Source of the DNA: a virus | Reading direction: 5' to 3' (one strand) | Virus record (IMG/VR): IMGVR_UViG_3300011113_000805 | Coordinates: 186,001 to 250,000 of that record | DNA length: 64,000 bases | Shown: positions 23,165 to 30,466 of the stretch, piece by piece | Layout: the number at the start of each line of letters is the position of its first letter | How positions within the stretch are numbered: position 1 is the first letter of the stretch | Notes under the pieces: generated by a model | Seen by the model: only the letters and a program-made list of their open reading frames with translations | Told to the model about the DNA's origin: nothing | Databases searched by the model: none | Made by a program: the position numbers and the translations under genes

Positions 23165-23488
23165 TCAATCACCCAATTGATGGCCGGGCGGGACAATGCA
23201 GGTGTTGCCATTGGCGATGGCTGTGAGCTGCCCACTGTGGTAGAGGGCAATCCGACGGGCCGCGACCAGGTGCTTCCCGCTGAGCCGGCGGCCGGAACGG
23301 ACCCACTCGGCATAGTAGGAACCAGACCGGCTGCTCCACCCAGCAAACCCACGACCATTGTGATGGCTGGCCGTCTGGGCAATCTGCTCATCGGCCGTTT
23401 GACGTTCCCAAAGAGCCACCATCGCACGCTCGACCCATCGATCCTGAGTTGAAAGCTTTTCTTCGATAGCTTCGCGGGTCCACTTCAT
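23165..23488 (-). CDS. Conserved phage protein, 107 aa
   Basis: Start ATG 23488 after AGGAGAC. It has the layout WVERAMVALWERQTADEQ, NGRGF, GRRLSGKHLVAARRIALYHSGQLTAIAN. I recognise this pattern from phage and plasmid hypothetical proteins that contain a short helical DNA-associated domain, but no activity is known to me. Confidence 0.75.
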   Translation of the reverse strand: MKWTREAIEEKLSTQDRWVERAMVALWERQTADEQIAQTASHHNGRGFAGWSSRSGSYYAEWVRSGRRLSGKHLVAARRIALYHSGQLTAIANGNTCIVPPGHQLGD

Positions 23489-23599
23489 GTGATGTCTCCT
23501 GTGAAGTTGGTTAGATGCGAAAGTCGACCAGGCTTGGTCCTTCATGGAGGCGTCATTAGTATCGGCACTTTGTACAGGCGCCGAGAGAAAATAGCTGAA

Positions 23600-24091
23600 C
23601 TATTTTCCGGACTGGAGGTGTTCAACCAGCCACTTAGCTTGGACTTCGTACGAAGTAGCCTCGGCAGCCCGAGCAGCCCGAGCAGCAGCTCCAGCAGCAC
23701 GAGCAGCCTCAGCAGCAGCCCAAGTAGCCCCAGCATCAGCAGCAGCAGCAGCCCAAGCAGCACGAGCAGCCCAAGCAGCAGCCCGAGCAACACGAGCAGC
23801 CCAAGCAGCAGCTTCCAGCTCCTCAGAAGTGATGCTCTTCTCATCCTCCAGCCACCGGTCCACCAAGGACAGGGCATGTGTCACACTCTGATCCGGCTCA
23901 CGTCCTGATCGAGCCAGTGCCTCACCGGCACACCATCGGGAAAATGACACCAGGTCCCGATGGGTGATGATACCAATGTGCTCCCGGCCTTGCAGGAGGA
24001 TGCAGTTGAGCTGGAGGTTTCGTGTCAGCTCTGCCTCAGACAGAGTCGTCTGCTCACCGGTGACGGGATCAACCAGGACGTACTGGGTCAT
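23600..24091 (-). CDS. Alanine-rich family protein, copy 1
   Basis: 163 residues. Family layout: residues 1-20 QYVLVDPVTGEQTTLSE; residues 25-60 a conserved block NLQLNCILLQGREHIGIITHRDLV; helix ALSLVDRWLEDEKSITSEELEAA; an Ala-rich helix with Trp/Arg at intervals (about 95-145); and the end KWLVEHLQSGK. The Ala-rich part resembles helical segments of some bacterial putative immunity proteins, but no function is established. Own class II promoter; the stop codon lies in an AAATAG palindrome. Confidence 0.8.
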   Translation of the reverse strand: MTQYVLVDPVTGEQTTLSEAELTRNLQLNCILLQGREHIGIITHRDLVSFSRWCAGEALARSGREPDQSVTHALSLVDRWLEDEKSITSEELEAAAWAARVARAAAWAARAAWAAAAADAGATWAAAEAARAAGAAARAARAAEATSYEVQAKWLVEHLQSGK

Positions 24092-24114
24092 GAGATATCT
24101 CCGTGATGAGATCT

Positions 24115-24142
24115 GTTATTACGGTGCCGGCACTTTGTACAG
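24115..24142 (-). promoter_or_regulatory. Class II phage promoter
   Basis: Minus strand CTGTAC, 16 bases with GTGCCGGCAC, AATAAC, AGATC; 24 bases before the ATG of copy 1. Confidence 0.7.
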
Positions 24143-24164
24143 GCACCGAGAGAAAATAGCTGAA

Positions 24165-24644
24165 CTATTTTCCGGACTGGAGGTGCTCCACAAGCCACTT
24201 GGCTTGGGTTTCATATGAAGCAGCCTCAACAGCCCAAGCAGCCCGAGCAGCAGACCGAGCAGCCCAAGCAGCATCAGCAGCCCAAGTAGCATCAGCTGCA
24301 GCCCAAGCAGCCCAAGCAACATCAGCAGCATCAGCAGCAGCAGCCTCAGCAGCCCCAGCAGCAGCTTCCAGCTCCTCAGGAGTAACACTCTGCTGGTCCT
24401 CCAGCCATCGATCGACCATGGTCAGAGCATGGATCGACCTCTGATCAGGCTCATCCACCAGCAGCGTCAGCATCTCACCGGCACACCACCGAGCAAATGC
24501 GACCAAGTCTCGGTGGGTGATGATGCCAATGTGCTCCCGGCCTTGCAGGAGCACGCAATTCTGTCTGAGGTTTCGTATCAGTTCGACCTCAGGCAGAATC
24601 GACTGCTCACCGGTGACGGGATCGATCAAAGTGTACTGGTGCAT
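24165..24644 (-). CDS. Alanine-rich family protein, copy 2
   Basis: 159 residues from ATG 24644. Conserved block NLRQNCVLLQGREHIGIITHRDLV, then VDRWLEDQQSVTPEELEAA, about 50 residues of Ala with periodic Trp/Asp, and QAKWLVEHLQSGK. Close paralog of copies 1 and 3-5, differing mainly in Ala-segment length and composition. Confidence 0.8.
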   Translation of the reverse strand: MHQYTLIDPVTGEQSILPEVELIRNLRQNCVLLQGREHIGIITHRDLVAFARWCAGEMLTLLVDEPDQRSIHALTMVDRWLEDQQSVTPEELEAAAGAAEAAAADAADVAWAAWAAADATWAADAAWAARSAARAAWAVEAASYETQAKWLVEHLQSGK

Positions 24645-24666
24645 GTCGAGCTCCGTGATGAGATCT

Positions 24667-24694
24667 GTTATTATGGCTAAGCCACTTTGTACAG
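24667..24694 (-). promoter_or_regulatory. Class II phage promoter
   Basis: Minus strand CTGTAC-N16-AATAAC in front of alanine-rich copy 2; the spacer palindrome is weakened (GTGGCTTAGCC). Confidence 0.7.
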
Positions 24695-24716
24695 GTCCTG
24701 GGAGCAAATAGTTGAA

Positions 24717-25196
24717 CTATTTTCCGGACTGGAGGTGTTCAACCAGCCACTGAGTTTGAACTTCATATGAAGTAGCCCTGGCAGCAGTCTGAGCAGTCCG
24801 AGCAGCCCAAACAGCAGCCTCAGCAGCCCGATCAGCAGCCATGGTAGTAGTCCAAGAAGCAGCCTCAGCAGCCCGATCAGCAGCCATGGTAGCAGTCCGA
24901 GCATCATAAGCAGCAGCTACCAGCTCCTCAGAAGTGACGCTCTTCTCGTTCTCCAGCCACCGGTCCACCAAGGACAGGGCATGTGTCACCTTCAGGTCAG
25001 GCTCATCCACCAGCAGCGTCAACGTCTCACCGGCACACCATCGAGCAAAGGCGACCAGGTCCCGGTGGGTGATGATGCCCAGATGCTCATTCCCTCGAAG
25101 AAGGATGCAGCTGAGCTGGAGGTTTCGGGTGAGCTCAAGCTCCGACAGAGTCGTCTGCTCACCGGTGACGGGATCGATCAAAGTGTACTGGTGCAT
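24717..25196 (-). CDS. Alanine-rich family protein, copy 3
   Basis: 159 residues from ATG 25196. Its middle contains two near-identical blocks TTMAADRAAEAA, visible as a direct duplication at the DNA level (24837-24900), showing recent in-frame expansion of the Ala-rich segment. N- and C-terminal domains are nearly identical to copy 2. Confidence 0.8.
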   Translation of the reverse strand: MHQYTLIDPVTGEQTTLSELELTRNLQLSCILLRGNEHLGIITHRDLVAFARWCAGETLTLLVDEPDLKVTHALSLVDRWLENEKSVTSEELVAAAYDARTATMAADRAAEAASWTTTMAADRAAEAAVWAARTAQTAARATSYEVQTQWLVEHLQSGK

Positions 25197-25218
25197 GTCA
25201 AGCTCCGTGATGAGATCT

Positions 25219-25246
25219 GTTATTATGGCTGAGCCACTTTGTACAG
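25219..25246 (-). promoter_or_regulatory. Class II phage promoter
   Basis: Minus strand CTGTAC-N16-AATAAC ahead of copy 3, almost identical to the element at 24667-24694. Confidence 0.7.
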
Positions 25247-25268
25247 GTCCTGGGAGCAAATAGTTGAA

Positions 25269-25745
25269 CTATTTTCCGGACTGGAGGTGCTCCACAAGCC
25301 ACTGAGCTTGAGACTCGTACAAAAGCCCACGACTCCCAGCATCCCAAGCAGCCCCGGCAGCAGCCCAAGCAGCAGCCCCAGCAGTCCGAGCAGCCTCAGC
25401 AGCCTCAGCAGCAGCCCGAGCAGCCCGAGCAGCCTGAGCAGCCCGAGCAGCAGCCCCAGCAGCAGCTTCCAGCTCCTCAGGTGTAACACTCTGCTGATCC
25501 TCAAGCCACTGGTCCACCAAGGACAGGGCATGTGTCACCTTCAGGTCAGGCTCATCCACCAGCAGCGTCAGCGTCTCACCGGCACACCATCGAGCAAAGG
25601 CGACCAGGTCCCGGTGGGTGATGATGCCCAGATGCTCATTCCCTCGAAGAAGGATGCAGCTGAGCTGGAGGTTTCGGGTGAGGTCGATCTCAGACAGAAA
25701 AGTTTGCTTACCGGTGACAGAATCAACCAAGGTGTACCGGGACAT
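25269..25745 (-). CDS. Alanine-rich family protein, copy 4
   Basis: 158 residues, starting MSRYTLVDSVTGKQTFLSE. The Ala segment is Trp-poor and ends GSRGLLYESQAQWLVEHLQSGK, a junction also found in copies at 37267 and 40221 (DRGLSYKSQAQW). This suggests exchange of tails between copies. Confidence 0.8.
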   Translation of the reverse strand: MSRYTLVDSVTGKQTFLSEIDLTRNLQLSCILLRGNEHLGIITHRDLVAFARWCAGETLTLLVDEPDLKVTHALSLVDQWLEDQQSVTPEELEAAAGAAARAAQAARAARAAAEAAEAARTAGAAAWAAAGAAWDAGSRGLLYESQAQWLVEHLQSGK

Positions 25746-25766
25746 GAGAACTCCGTGATGAGATCT

Positions 25767-25794
25767 GTTATTTCGGCTGAGTCGCTTTGTACAG
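25767..25794 (-). promoter_or_regulatory. Class II phage promoter
   Basis: Minus strand CTGTAC-N16-AATAAC ahead of copy 4; the spacer reads AAAGCGACTCAGCCGA. Confidence 0.7.
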
Positions 25795-25816
25795 GCGCCG
25801 ACGGAAAATAGCTGAA

Positions 25817-26350
25817 CTATTTTCCGGACTGGAGGTGCTGCTCAAACCACTGAGCTTGGACTTCGTATGAAGTAGCTCCGGCAGCAGCTCCAGCAGCCCG
25901 AGCAGCCCAAACAGCAGCCTCAGCAGCCCGATCAGCAGCCATGGTAGCAGCCCAAGAAGCAGTCTGAGCAGCAGCATGAGCAGCCCAAGCAGCAGTCTGA
26001 GCAGCAATATGAGCAGCCCAAGAAGCCCGAGCAGCAGCCCAAGCAGCCTGAGCAGCTGCTTCAGCAGCGTCTTTCAGCTCCTCATTGCTGAGGCTCCTCT
26101 CATCCTCCAGCCACCGGTCCACCAAGGACAGGGCATGTGTCACCTTCAGGTCAGGCTCATCCACCAGCAGCTTCAGCATCTCACCGGCACACCATCGAAT
26201 GAAGATGACCAGGTCCCGGTGGGTGATGATGCCCAGATGCTCATTCCCTCGAAGAAGGAGGTAGCCAATCTGGAGGTTTCGGGTGAGCTTAAGCTCCGAC
26301 AGAGTCCACTGCCGGCCGGTGGCAGGATCAATCAAAGTGTATTTAGGCAT
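25817..26350 (-). CDS. Alanine-rich family protein, copy 5
   Basis: 177 residues, one of the longest. The Ala segment holds repeated AAQTAAWAAHAAAQTASW units and the TMAADRAAEAAVWAARAA block shared with copy 3. The tail is variant (QAQWFEQHLQSGK). First gene of the 23.6-26.4 kb run in the direction of transcription. Confidence 0.8.
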   Translation of the reverse strand: MPKYTLIDPATGRQWTLSELKLTRNLQIGYLLLRGNEHLGIITHRDLVIFIRWCAGEMLKLLVDEPDLKVTHALSLVDRWLEDERSLSNEELKDAAEAAAQAAWAAARASWAAHIAAQTAAWAAHAAAQTASWAATMAADRAAEAAVWAARAAGAAAGATSYEVQAQWFEQHLQSGK

Positions 26351-26374
26351 TTCCGAAGCTCCGTGATGAGATCT

Positions 26375-26402
26375 GTTATTATGGCTGAGCCACTTTGTAC
26401 AG
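26375..26402 (-). promoter_or_regulatory. Class II phage promoter
   Basis: Minus strand CTGTAC-N16-AATAAC ahead of alanine-rich copy 5. Confidence 0.7.
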
Positions 26403-26605
26403 GTCCCGGGAGCACTTTTCTAAAAATGTTTACTCCTTCGCTAGTACCGTACGAAGTTTCAACTGTGCATAAAAACCTCAGTGATGTCTGGATCGCGGTA
26501 CGAGGTTAGCCTTACCGGTGGTTACCCTCACCGGTGAAAACATTTTCCAGTCAATGTTTTCAATTAAGGTGTCAATCGGAAACCCGATGACTGGTAACAC
26601 GAAGC
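26403..26605. other. Noncoding spacer with hairpin
   Basis: No gene seen. GAAAACATT at 26537 and AATGTTTTC at 26554 form a 9-bp stem downstream (minus strand) of the membrane gene at 26606, a possible terminator. ACCGGTGG and CACCGGTG at 26515-26538 form another short inverted repeat. Confidence 0.4.
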
Positions 26606-26791
26606 TCAGCTAGCTGATACTCCGGAGGCCTTGATCTTCAGAAGGAGGGCAGCGTTGGCTGCAATGATGCCACCAACAATCGGCAGCAGTACCGGTGCTG
26701 AAGGGAGAAGAAGTTGGATGAAACACCACCAACCAAAACCTGCGCCGGTGCCAATGAGGGTGCCAAGAATATGCGACTTCAGCGTTTCCAT
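26606..26791 (-). CDS. Small membrane protein, 61 aa
   Basis: Start ATG 26791 after GGAGAGAGC; the frame opens further upstream but that would run through a tRNA gene. Two hydrophobic helices (LGTLIGTGAGFGWWCFIQLLL and VLLPIVGGIIAANAALLL) joined by a short Pro turn. It follows directly on the tRNA cluster. No function inferred. Confidence 0.65.
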   Translation of the reverse strand: METLKSHILGTLIGTGAGFGWWCFIQLLLPSAPVLLPIVGGIIAANAALLLKIKASGVSAS

Positions 26792-26806
26792 GCTCTCTCC
26801 TTTGAA

Positions 26807-26891
26807 TGGTAGCCCCAGCCGGACTCGAACCGGCACGCTCAATGAACAAGAGATTTTGAGTCTCTCGCGTCTTCCGTTCCGCCATGGGGCC
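26807..26891 (-). tRNA. tRNA-Leu (anticodon CAA)
   Basis: Class II tRNA with a long variable arm. Anticodon stem AGAGA/TCTCT with loop CTCAAAA, T arm GCCGG-TTCGAGT-CCGGC, discriminator A and encoded CCA. Position 1 pairs G-U with position 72. Confidence 0.9.
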
Positions 26892-26898
26892 AATGAAG

Positions 26899-26973
26899 TG
26901 GTGGGTCATCCGAGACTCGAACTCGGAACTAACGGATTAAGAGTCCGCTACTCTACCATTGAGTTAATGACCC
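26899..26973 (-). tRNA. tRNA-Lys (anticodon CTT)
   Basis: Cloverleaf with acceptor GGGTCAT, anticodon loop CTCTTAA, T loop TTCGAGT and encoded ACCA 3' end. Confidence 0.92.
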
Positions 26974-26978
26974 GAAGA

Positions 26979-27054
26979 TGGTGGGTTGTCTGGGGCTTGA
27001 ACCCAGGGCCTACGGATTAAAAGTCCGCTGCTCTACCGACTGAGCTAACAACCC
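26979..27054 (-). tRNA. tRNA-Lys (anticodon TTT)
   Basis: Acceptor GGGTTGT, D arm AGCTCAGTCGGTAGAGC, anticodon loop CTTTTAA, T loop TTCAAGC and encoded CCA. It lies next to the CTT isoacceptor, likely a tandem duplicate that diverged. Confidence 0.92.
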
Positions 27055-27058
27055 ATAA

Positions 27059-27146
27059 TGGAGGAAGCGGTGGGATTCGAACCCACGATCCCTTTCAGGA
27101 TGCCGGTTTTCAAGACCGGAGCCTTAAACCGCTCGGCCACGCTTCC
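27059..27146 (-). tRNA. tRNA-Ser (anticodon TGA)
   Basis: Class II tRNA. Acceptor GGAAGCG, anticodon stem CCGGT/ACCGG with loop CTTGAAA, long variable arm, T arm GTGGG-TTCGAAT-CCCAC and CCA. The discriminator base is U, whereas bacterial serine tRNAs usually have G. Confidence 0.9.
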
Positions 27147-27150
27147 AAGA

Positions 27151-27225
27151 TGGTACTCCCAACGGGAATCGAACCCGTGTTACCGGAGTGAAAATCCGGT
27201 GTCCTGACCGTTAGACGATGGGAGC
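27151..27225 (-). tRNA. tRNA-Glu (anticodon TTC)
   Basis: Anticodon stem CCGGA/TCCGG with loop TTTTCAC, T arm ACGGG-TTCGATT-CCCGT and encoded ACCA. Reads GAA and probably GAG. Confidence 0.92.
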
Positions 27226-27228
27226 GAA

Positions 27229-27302
27229 TGGTTGGGGTGGTAGGATTCGAACCCACATAGCCTGATCCAAAGTCAGGCGTCCTGCCGTTGGACGACACCC
27301 CA
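27229..27302 (-). tRNA. tRNA-Gln (anticodon TTG)
   Basis: Acceptor TGGGGTG, anticodon loop CTTTGGA, T loop TTCGAAT and encoded ACCA. Typical bacterial glutamine tRNA layout. Confidence 0.92.
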
Positions 27303-27319
27303 GTAATGAAAGAATGAAG

Positions 27320-27396
27320 TGGTGCTGAAGGTGGGAATCGAACCCACGGCCTGCGGTTTACAAGACCGCTGCTCTGGCCAACTGAGCTACTTCAGC
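27320..27396 (-). tRNA. tRNA-Thr (anticodon TGT)
   Basis: Acceptor GCTGAAG, anticodon stem GCGGT/ACCGC with loop CTTGTAA, T loop TTCGATT and encoded ACCA. Its first ten bases overlap the last codons of the gene at 27387-27638. Confidence 0.92.
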
Positions 27397-27638
27397 ATTT
27401 TCTCGGCCGTCGCCAGCGACTCATTCACATGAACCCAGCTGCCCTCCCGCAGGAGGATGACACAACCTCCGATAGGCCAATCCAACAGGGTCGGCGGCAA
27501 CATGTTCCAGCTGCTCACCCCTGGAGGAAGAGGGTAAGGAATGCAGGTGAGGATCTCATCCCGAGTAAAGACCCGTTCGGGATAAGTCCACCCGCCGCCG
27601 GGGCCAGGGGTAACAATGCTGAAGGTGAGCTCTTCCAC
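27387..27638 (-). CDS. SH3-like mini-protein inside the tRNA cluster
   Basis: 83 residues, GTG start. The C-terminal half (GGCVILLREGSWVHV) has the strand-turn-strand of the family. The stop codon lies inside tRNA-Thr, so mRNA and tRNA are on one transcript that must be processed. Class I promoter 23 bases upstream. Confidence 0.65.
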   Translation of the reverse strand: MEELTFSIVTPGPGGGWTYPERVFTRDEILTCIPYPLPPGVSSWNMLPPTLLDWPIGGCVILLREGSWVHVNESLATAEKMLK

Positions 27639-27660
27639 GTCGACGTCCTCAGGATTAGAA

Positions 27661-27687
27661 TATAATCACTTTGGTGATTTTGAACAG
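27661..27687 (-). promoter_or_regulatory. Class I phage promoter
   Basis: Minus strand CTGTTC, here 15 bases ending AAAGTG, then ATTATA. It should drive the mini-protein and the seven tRNAs downstream. Confidence 0.65.
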
Positions 27688-27720
27688 GCGGTGCCTGCAC
27701 TTTCTTCAACTTTTCTTGAG

Positions 27721-27796
27721 TGGCTCCGGCAACAGGACTCGAACCTGTGACCCGCGGATTAACAGTCCGCTGCTCTACCGACTGAGCTATGCCGGA
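27721..27796 (-). tRNA. tRNA-Asn (anticodon GTT)
   Basis: Acceptor TCCGGCA, anticodon stem GCGGA/TCCGC with loop CTGTTAA, T loop TTCGAGT, discriminator G and encoded CCA. Confidence 0.92.
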
Positions 27797-27801
27797 ATAA
27801 G

Positions 27802-27878
27802 TGGTCTCCTCGACAGGACTTGAACCTGTGACCCCCGCGTTAGGAATGCGGTGCTCTATCCAACTGAGCTACGAGGAG
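27802..27878 (-). tRNA. tRNA-Arg (anticodon CCT)
   Basis: Acceptor CTCCTCG, anticodon loop TTCCTAA with a mismatched A-C closing pair, T loop TTCAAGT and encoded ACCA. It reads AGG, a rare codon in many bacteria. Confidence 0.9.
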
Positions 27879-27918
27879 GGGTCGACCACCACCAGGCCCG
27901 GTGGTCATGGGCCACGAC

Positions 27919-29013
27919 TCACTTCTTCTTGTCGTTGATGGCCTGGGCGGCCTGGATGACGCTCATGATCTGGTCCTTCACCAGACCGTGAAACATCTTG
28001 ATGTTGTTGCTGTTGCCGCTGCTCATGACACCGCTGTGCAGCGCCATCTTGCACTCACCGGTGAGGATGTCGAAGAACTTCTTGAGGTTCCCCGCCTGGG
28101 CCAGGGTCCACTTGTTCTCCTTCGAGTGGTCCTTGATCTTTTCGATGATCGCCATCTTGCGCTCGGTGCTGAGCTCACCGATACGGGCCTCCACCTTGGA
28201 CCACCGGTTGAGGACGTCCTCCGCCGTGATGACGCTGCTGTAGTTCTTGACAAAGTCGACCAGGGCCGCGGAGGCCTCGACACCAACGAACCCCAGGGAG
28301 AGGGGGTAGAGGATGGCAGGAGGATTGCCACCGCATTCGGTGAGCTCGATGGCGGCCGCCTTCAGAGCACGGTCGAGCATCGCCCAGGAGCGCTGGCTGG
28401 GAGCCACCTTGCCGGGCTCCACGGCCTTGGTGGGGCGGAGGTGAGCAGGCTGCAGCCGAATGAAGTCGATCAGCAGTTCATTGATGTCGCCCTCGGTCTT
28501 CGCCCAAACGAGCCAGTCCTCCACCGAGGGCTTGAACTCGACCACCCAGAACCGGCTCAGGAGGGCCGGGTCCATCTCGGAGACGGTGTAGTCACCGCCC
28601 CAGTTCACTGCCGCAACCACCTGGGTGCCCGGGTGCAGGCGCTTGGGCTTGCCGTCGGGACCGGACCCGAGCTCACGATCCAGGACGATCTGGAACATGC
28701 TGTTCAGCACGCCGGGCAGGCCGCGGTTGAGCTCATCGAGGAAGAGGACGCAGGGCTCGTTGCAGGCCCGAACGTACCACGACGGCAGCGCGAAGGAGGC
28801 GACACCGGTTTCCTTCGTACGCTCGAGGTCGGGGTAGCCGACGACATCACCTTCGGACATCGTGGAGGCACGCACGTCGATGAGCTCGAGGCCGCGGCGG
28901 TGGGCGAGCTGGTGAACGAGCTGGGACTTGCCAACACCGTGGTCGCCGCGGATGAGCACAGCCTGTGCGGCCGGGAGTGCATTGAGGCAGGTGACGAGGG
29001 TCTTCGCGTCCAT
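27919..29013 (-). CDS. MoxR-type AAA+ ATPase
   Basis: 364 residues from ATG 29013; an upstream extension exists in frame but begins within the promoter leader. Walker A GDHGVGKSQ (about 23-31), Walker B VLFLDELNR (about 82-90), sensor-1 region VVAAVNWGG and a Ser/Arg-rich sensor-2 area follow the MoxR order. A C-terminal helical domain of about 120 residues completes it. MoxR ATPases act as chaperones with VWA-domain partners; the VWA/HEALH protein at 21726 is the likely partner. Confidence 0.9.
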   Translation of the reverse strand: MDAKTLVTCLNALPAAQAVLIRGDHGVGKSQLVHQLAHRRGLELIDVRASTMSEGDVVGYPDLERTKETGVASFALPSWYVRACNEPCVLFLDELNRGLPGVLNSMFQIVLDRELGSGPDGKPKRLHPGTQVVAAVNWGGDYTVSEMDPALLSRFWVVEFKPSVEDWLVWAKTEGDINELLIDFIRLQPAHLRPTKAVEPGKVAPSQRSWAMLDRALKAAAIELTECGGNPPAILYPLSLGFVGVEASAALVDFVKNYSSVITAEDVLNRWSKVEARIGELSTERKMAIIEKIKDHSKENKWTLAQAGNLKKFFDILTGECKMALHSGVMSSGNSNNIKMFHGLVKDQIMSVIQAAQAINDKKK

Positions 29014-29075
29014 GATGACGTCCTTTTCCTGAGGGTTTGTGGGGTTTCGGAACCATTCCGCCCCAACAAGATGAA

Positions 29076-29103
29076 TATAATCACTTTCGGTCAAGTTGAA
29101 CAG
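29076..29103 (-). promoter_or_regulatory. Class I phage promoter with conserved leader
   Basis: Minus strand CTGTTC-N16-ATTATA, then a leader of about 60 bases (to 29013) containing GGTTCCGAAACC. The same leader is duplicated at 30467-30537 before the RadA-like gene. Confidence 0.7.
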
Positions 29104-29125
29104 GTACCGGAGCACCTTTTTGCAA

Positions 29126-29428
29126 CTATTTTCCGATCAACTTGAAATGCCTGATGTGCAACTCGAGGATCTCGCCCTCGTACATGACCTTCACATACAC
29201 GTTGCGGAGGGCAAGGTTATCGGTGGCCACCATCCCCAGCCCGAAGATCCAGACCGTCGGCCCTTCGACAATGACGCCAATGGCGCCGCGACCCATGTGG
29301 GGAATCGAAACCAACGCGCCGGGAACCCAGGCTTTGTTGGTGATCGTCCGGTTCTGTCCAGGACCCTTCTGGTGAACCACCCGTTTCTTGGGCTGAATGG
29401 GCTTTTCACTCAGTGTGCGACGCTTCAT
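29126..29428 (-). CDS. SH3-like mini-protein with basic N-terminus
   Basis: 100 residues. A basic leader (MKRRTLSEKPIQPKKRVVHQK) precedes a KOW-like barrel: PGALVSIPHMGRGAIGVIVEG, VWIFGLG and VYVKVMYEGEILEL. The G-x-I-G-V-I turn is typical of nucleic-acid-binding KOW/SH3 barrels, so RNA or DNA binding is plausible. GGAG precedes the ATG. Confidence 0.7.
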   Translation of the reverse strand: MKRRTLSEKPIQPKKRVVHQKGPGQNRTITNKAWVPGALVSIPHMGRGAIGVIVEGPTVWIFGLGMVATDNLALRNVYVKVMYEGEILELHIRHFKLIGK

Positions 29429-29619
29429 CAGGGGCTCCTCGAATAGAAACGTATGCGATTTTTCGTCAGAGAGCAGGACATCTTGTGTCCACCGCGCGGA
29501 TATTGTTCAGATGCTCCCTCGCGCCGACCAGGACATCCTGGGCAGTCTTCGTGCTCAGGCCAGTCCTTGCCATCCGCCTGCCGGGTGGCCTTGTTGTCGA
29601 AGTCATCTTCGTCGTTCAT
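29428..29619 (-). CDS. Small hydrophilic protein, 63 aa
   Basis: Starts MNDEDDFDNKATRQADGKDW after GAGAGGAAT and a class II promoter. Three Cys (EDCPGCPGRR, MSCSL) are not in a clear zinc arrangement. Its stop meets the next ATG. Kept because of promoter, ribosome site and tight coupling. Confidence 0.6.
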   Translation of the reverse strand: MNDEDDFDNKATRQADGKDWPEHEDCPGCPGRREGASEQYPRGGHKMSCSLTKNRIRFYSRSP

Positions 29620-29641
29620 ATTCCTCTCCGCGATGATATCT

Positions 29642-29669
29642 GTTATTATGGTCGGAGGGTTTTGTACAG
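29642..29669 (-). promoter_or_regulatory. Class II phage promoter
   Basis: Minus strand CTGTAC-N16-AATAAC; upstream of the 29619 start. Confidence 0.7.
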
Positions 29670-29716
29670 GTCCGGGGACACCTTTTTTGAAGGAATTTTC
29701 CCCGGACCTGCACCGG

Positions 29717-30466
29717 TCAGGACTCCTCGGAAGCCGCCACCTCGAAGCCGTGACGGCCCAGGCTCAGCCAGCTGGTCCGACCGGTACCGCCGAAGCGGTT
29801 CTTGGTCACCTCGAACTTGCGATGACCGATGAGGGTCTTGTCCTTCTTCTCCCAGCCGAGGTGGATGTGGCAGTCGATCATGTGCTTCATCTTGTTGCTG
29901 CCGGCGAAGGTGCCGCCCTTCGTCACCTGGCCGATGGTGATGACGTTGGTGAAGTTCTCCTTCGCCCAGGTGGTGAGCTTCTCCAGGGAGCGCTCGGCGG
30001 TCCAGCAGGTGATCCGGCCGGTGTCGAACTTGCCATCATCCAGGCACTGGAGGGAGTCGACCATGAGGAAGAAGGGCTTGCCCTTGTTCTCGGGACGATT
30101 GCGGATGGCGTCCGCCGCCTCGATGAGCTTGTCGACGTGGGTCTCACCGCCGACGAGGAAGTTGGGGTCGATGCCGAGGCGGTCCACGGTGCGCTTCACC
30201 TGGAAGAGGCTCTCCTCCGCCGTGTTGAAGAGGACCACGCTGCCGTTCTCGGTGAGGCCGGAGGCCATCGTCAGGAGGGCCGTGGTCTTGCCGGCGCCGG
30301 GCTCGCCGGTGAACATCGTCACCATCGACGGGGTGAACCCCTCGCCACCGAGGCCCTCATCGATCCACTCGATGCCGGAGAGGTGACGCTTCAGGAGCTC
30401 CATCGGCACGCGAACGTCGTTGATGTTGGTACCAACCGCGAAGGTGTCGGAGAACGAGATACGCAT
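29717..30466 (-). CDS. RadA/Sms-like RecA-fold ATPase
   Basis: 249 residues. Walker A GEPGAGKTT (about 54-62), Walker B FFLMVDSLQ (about 128-136) and KNRFGGTGRTSW (about 219-230), which contains the KNRFG motif characteristic of RadA. It lacks the N-terminal zinc finger and C-terminal Lon-like domain of bacterial RadA, leaving a minimal motor. Likely role: branch migration or recombination on phage DNA. Preceded by a long conserved leader and a class I promoter. Confidence 0.9.
   Translation of the reverse strand: MRISFSDTFAVGTNINDVRVPMELLKRHLSGIEWIDEGLGGEGFTPSMVTMFTGEPGAGKTTALLTMASGLTENGSVVLFNTAEESLFQVKRTVDRLGIDPNFLVGGETHVDKLIEAADAIRNRPENKGKPFFLMVDSLQCLDDGKFDTGRITCWTAERSLEKLTTWAKENFTNVITIGQVTKGGTFAGSNKMKHMIDCHIHLGWEKKDKTLIGHRKFEVTKNRFGGTGRTSWLSLGRHGFEVAASEES

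Noticed and set aside
23600-24091. GIITHRDLV block as a CBS domain
   Set aside because: The nine-residue resemblance does not extend to a full CBS module, and only one such motif is present.
25239-25811. Ser/Pro-rich (SSPSSPSS) and Leu-rich (LLGLLGLL) frames in the Ala-rich array
   Set aside because: These are the other frames of GCAGCC-type repeats. Only the Ala frame has conserved ends, ribosome sites and promoters.
27901-29145. Long plus-strand frame of 414 codons opposite the MoxR gene
   Set aside because: It mirrors a clear AAA+ gene in GC-rich DNA, has no ribosome site and shows a Leu/Val/Asp/His-rich composition typical of antisense frames.
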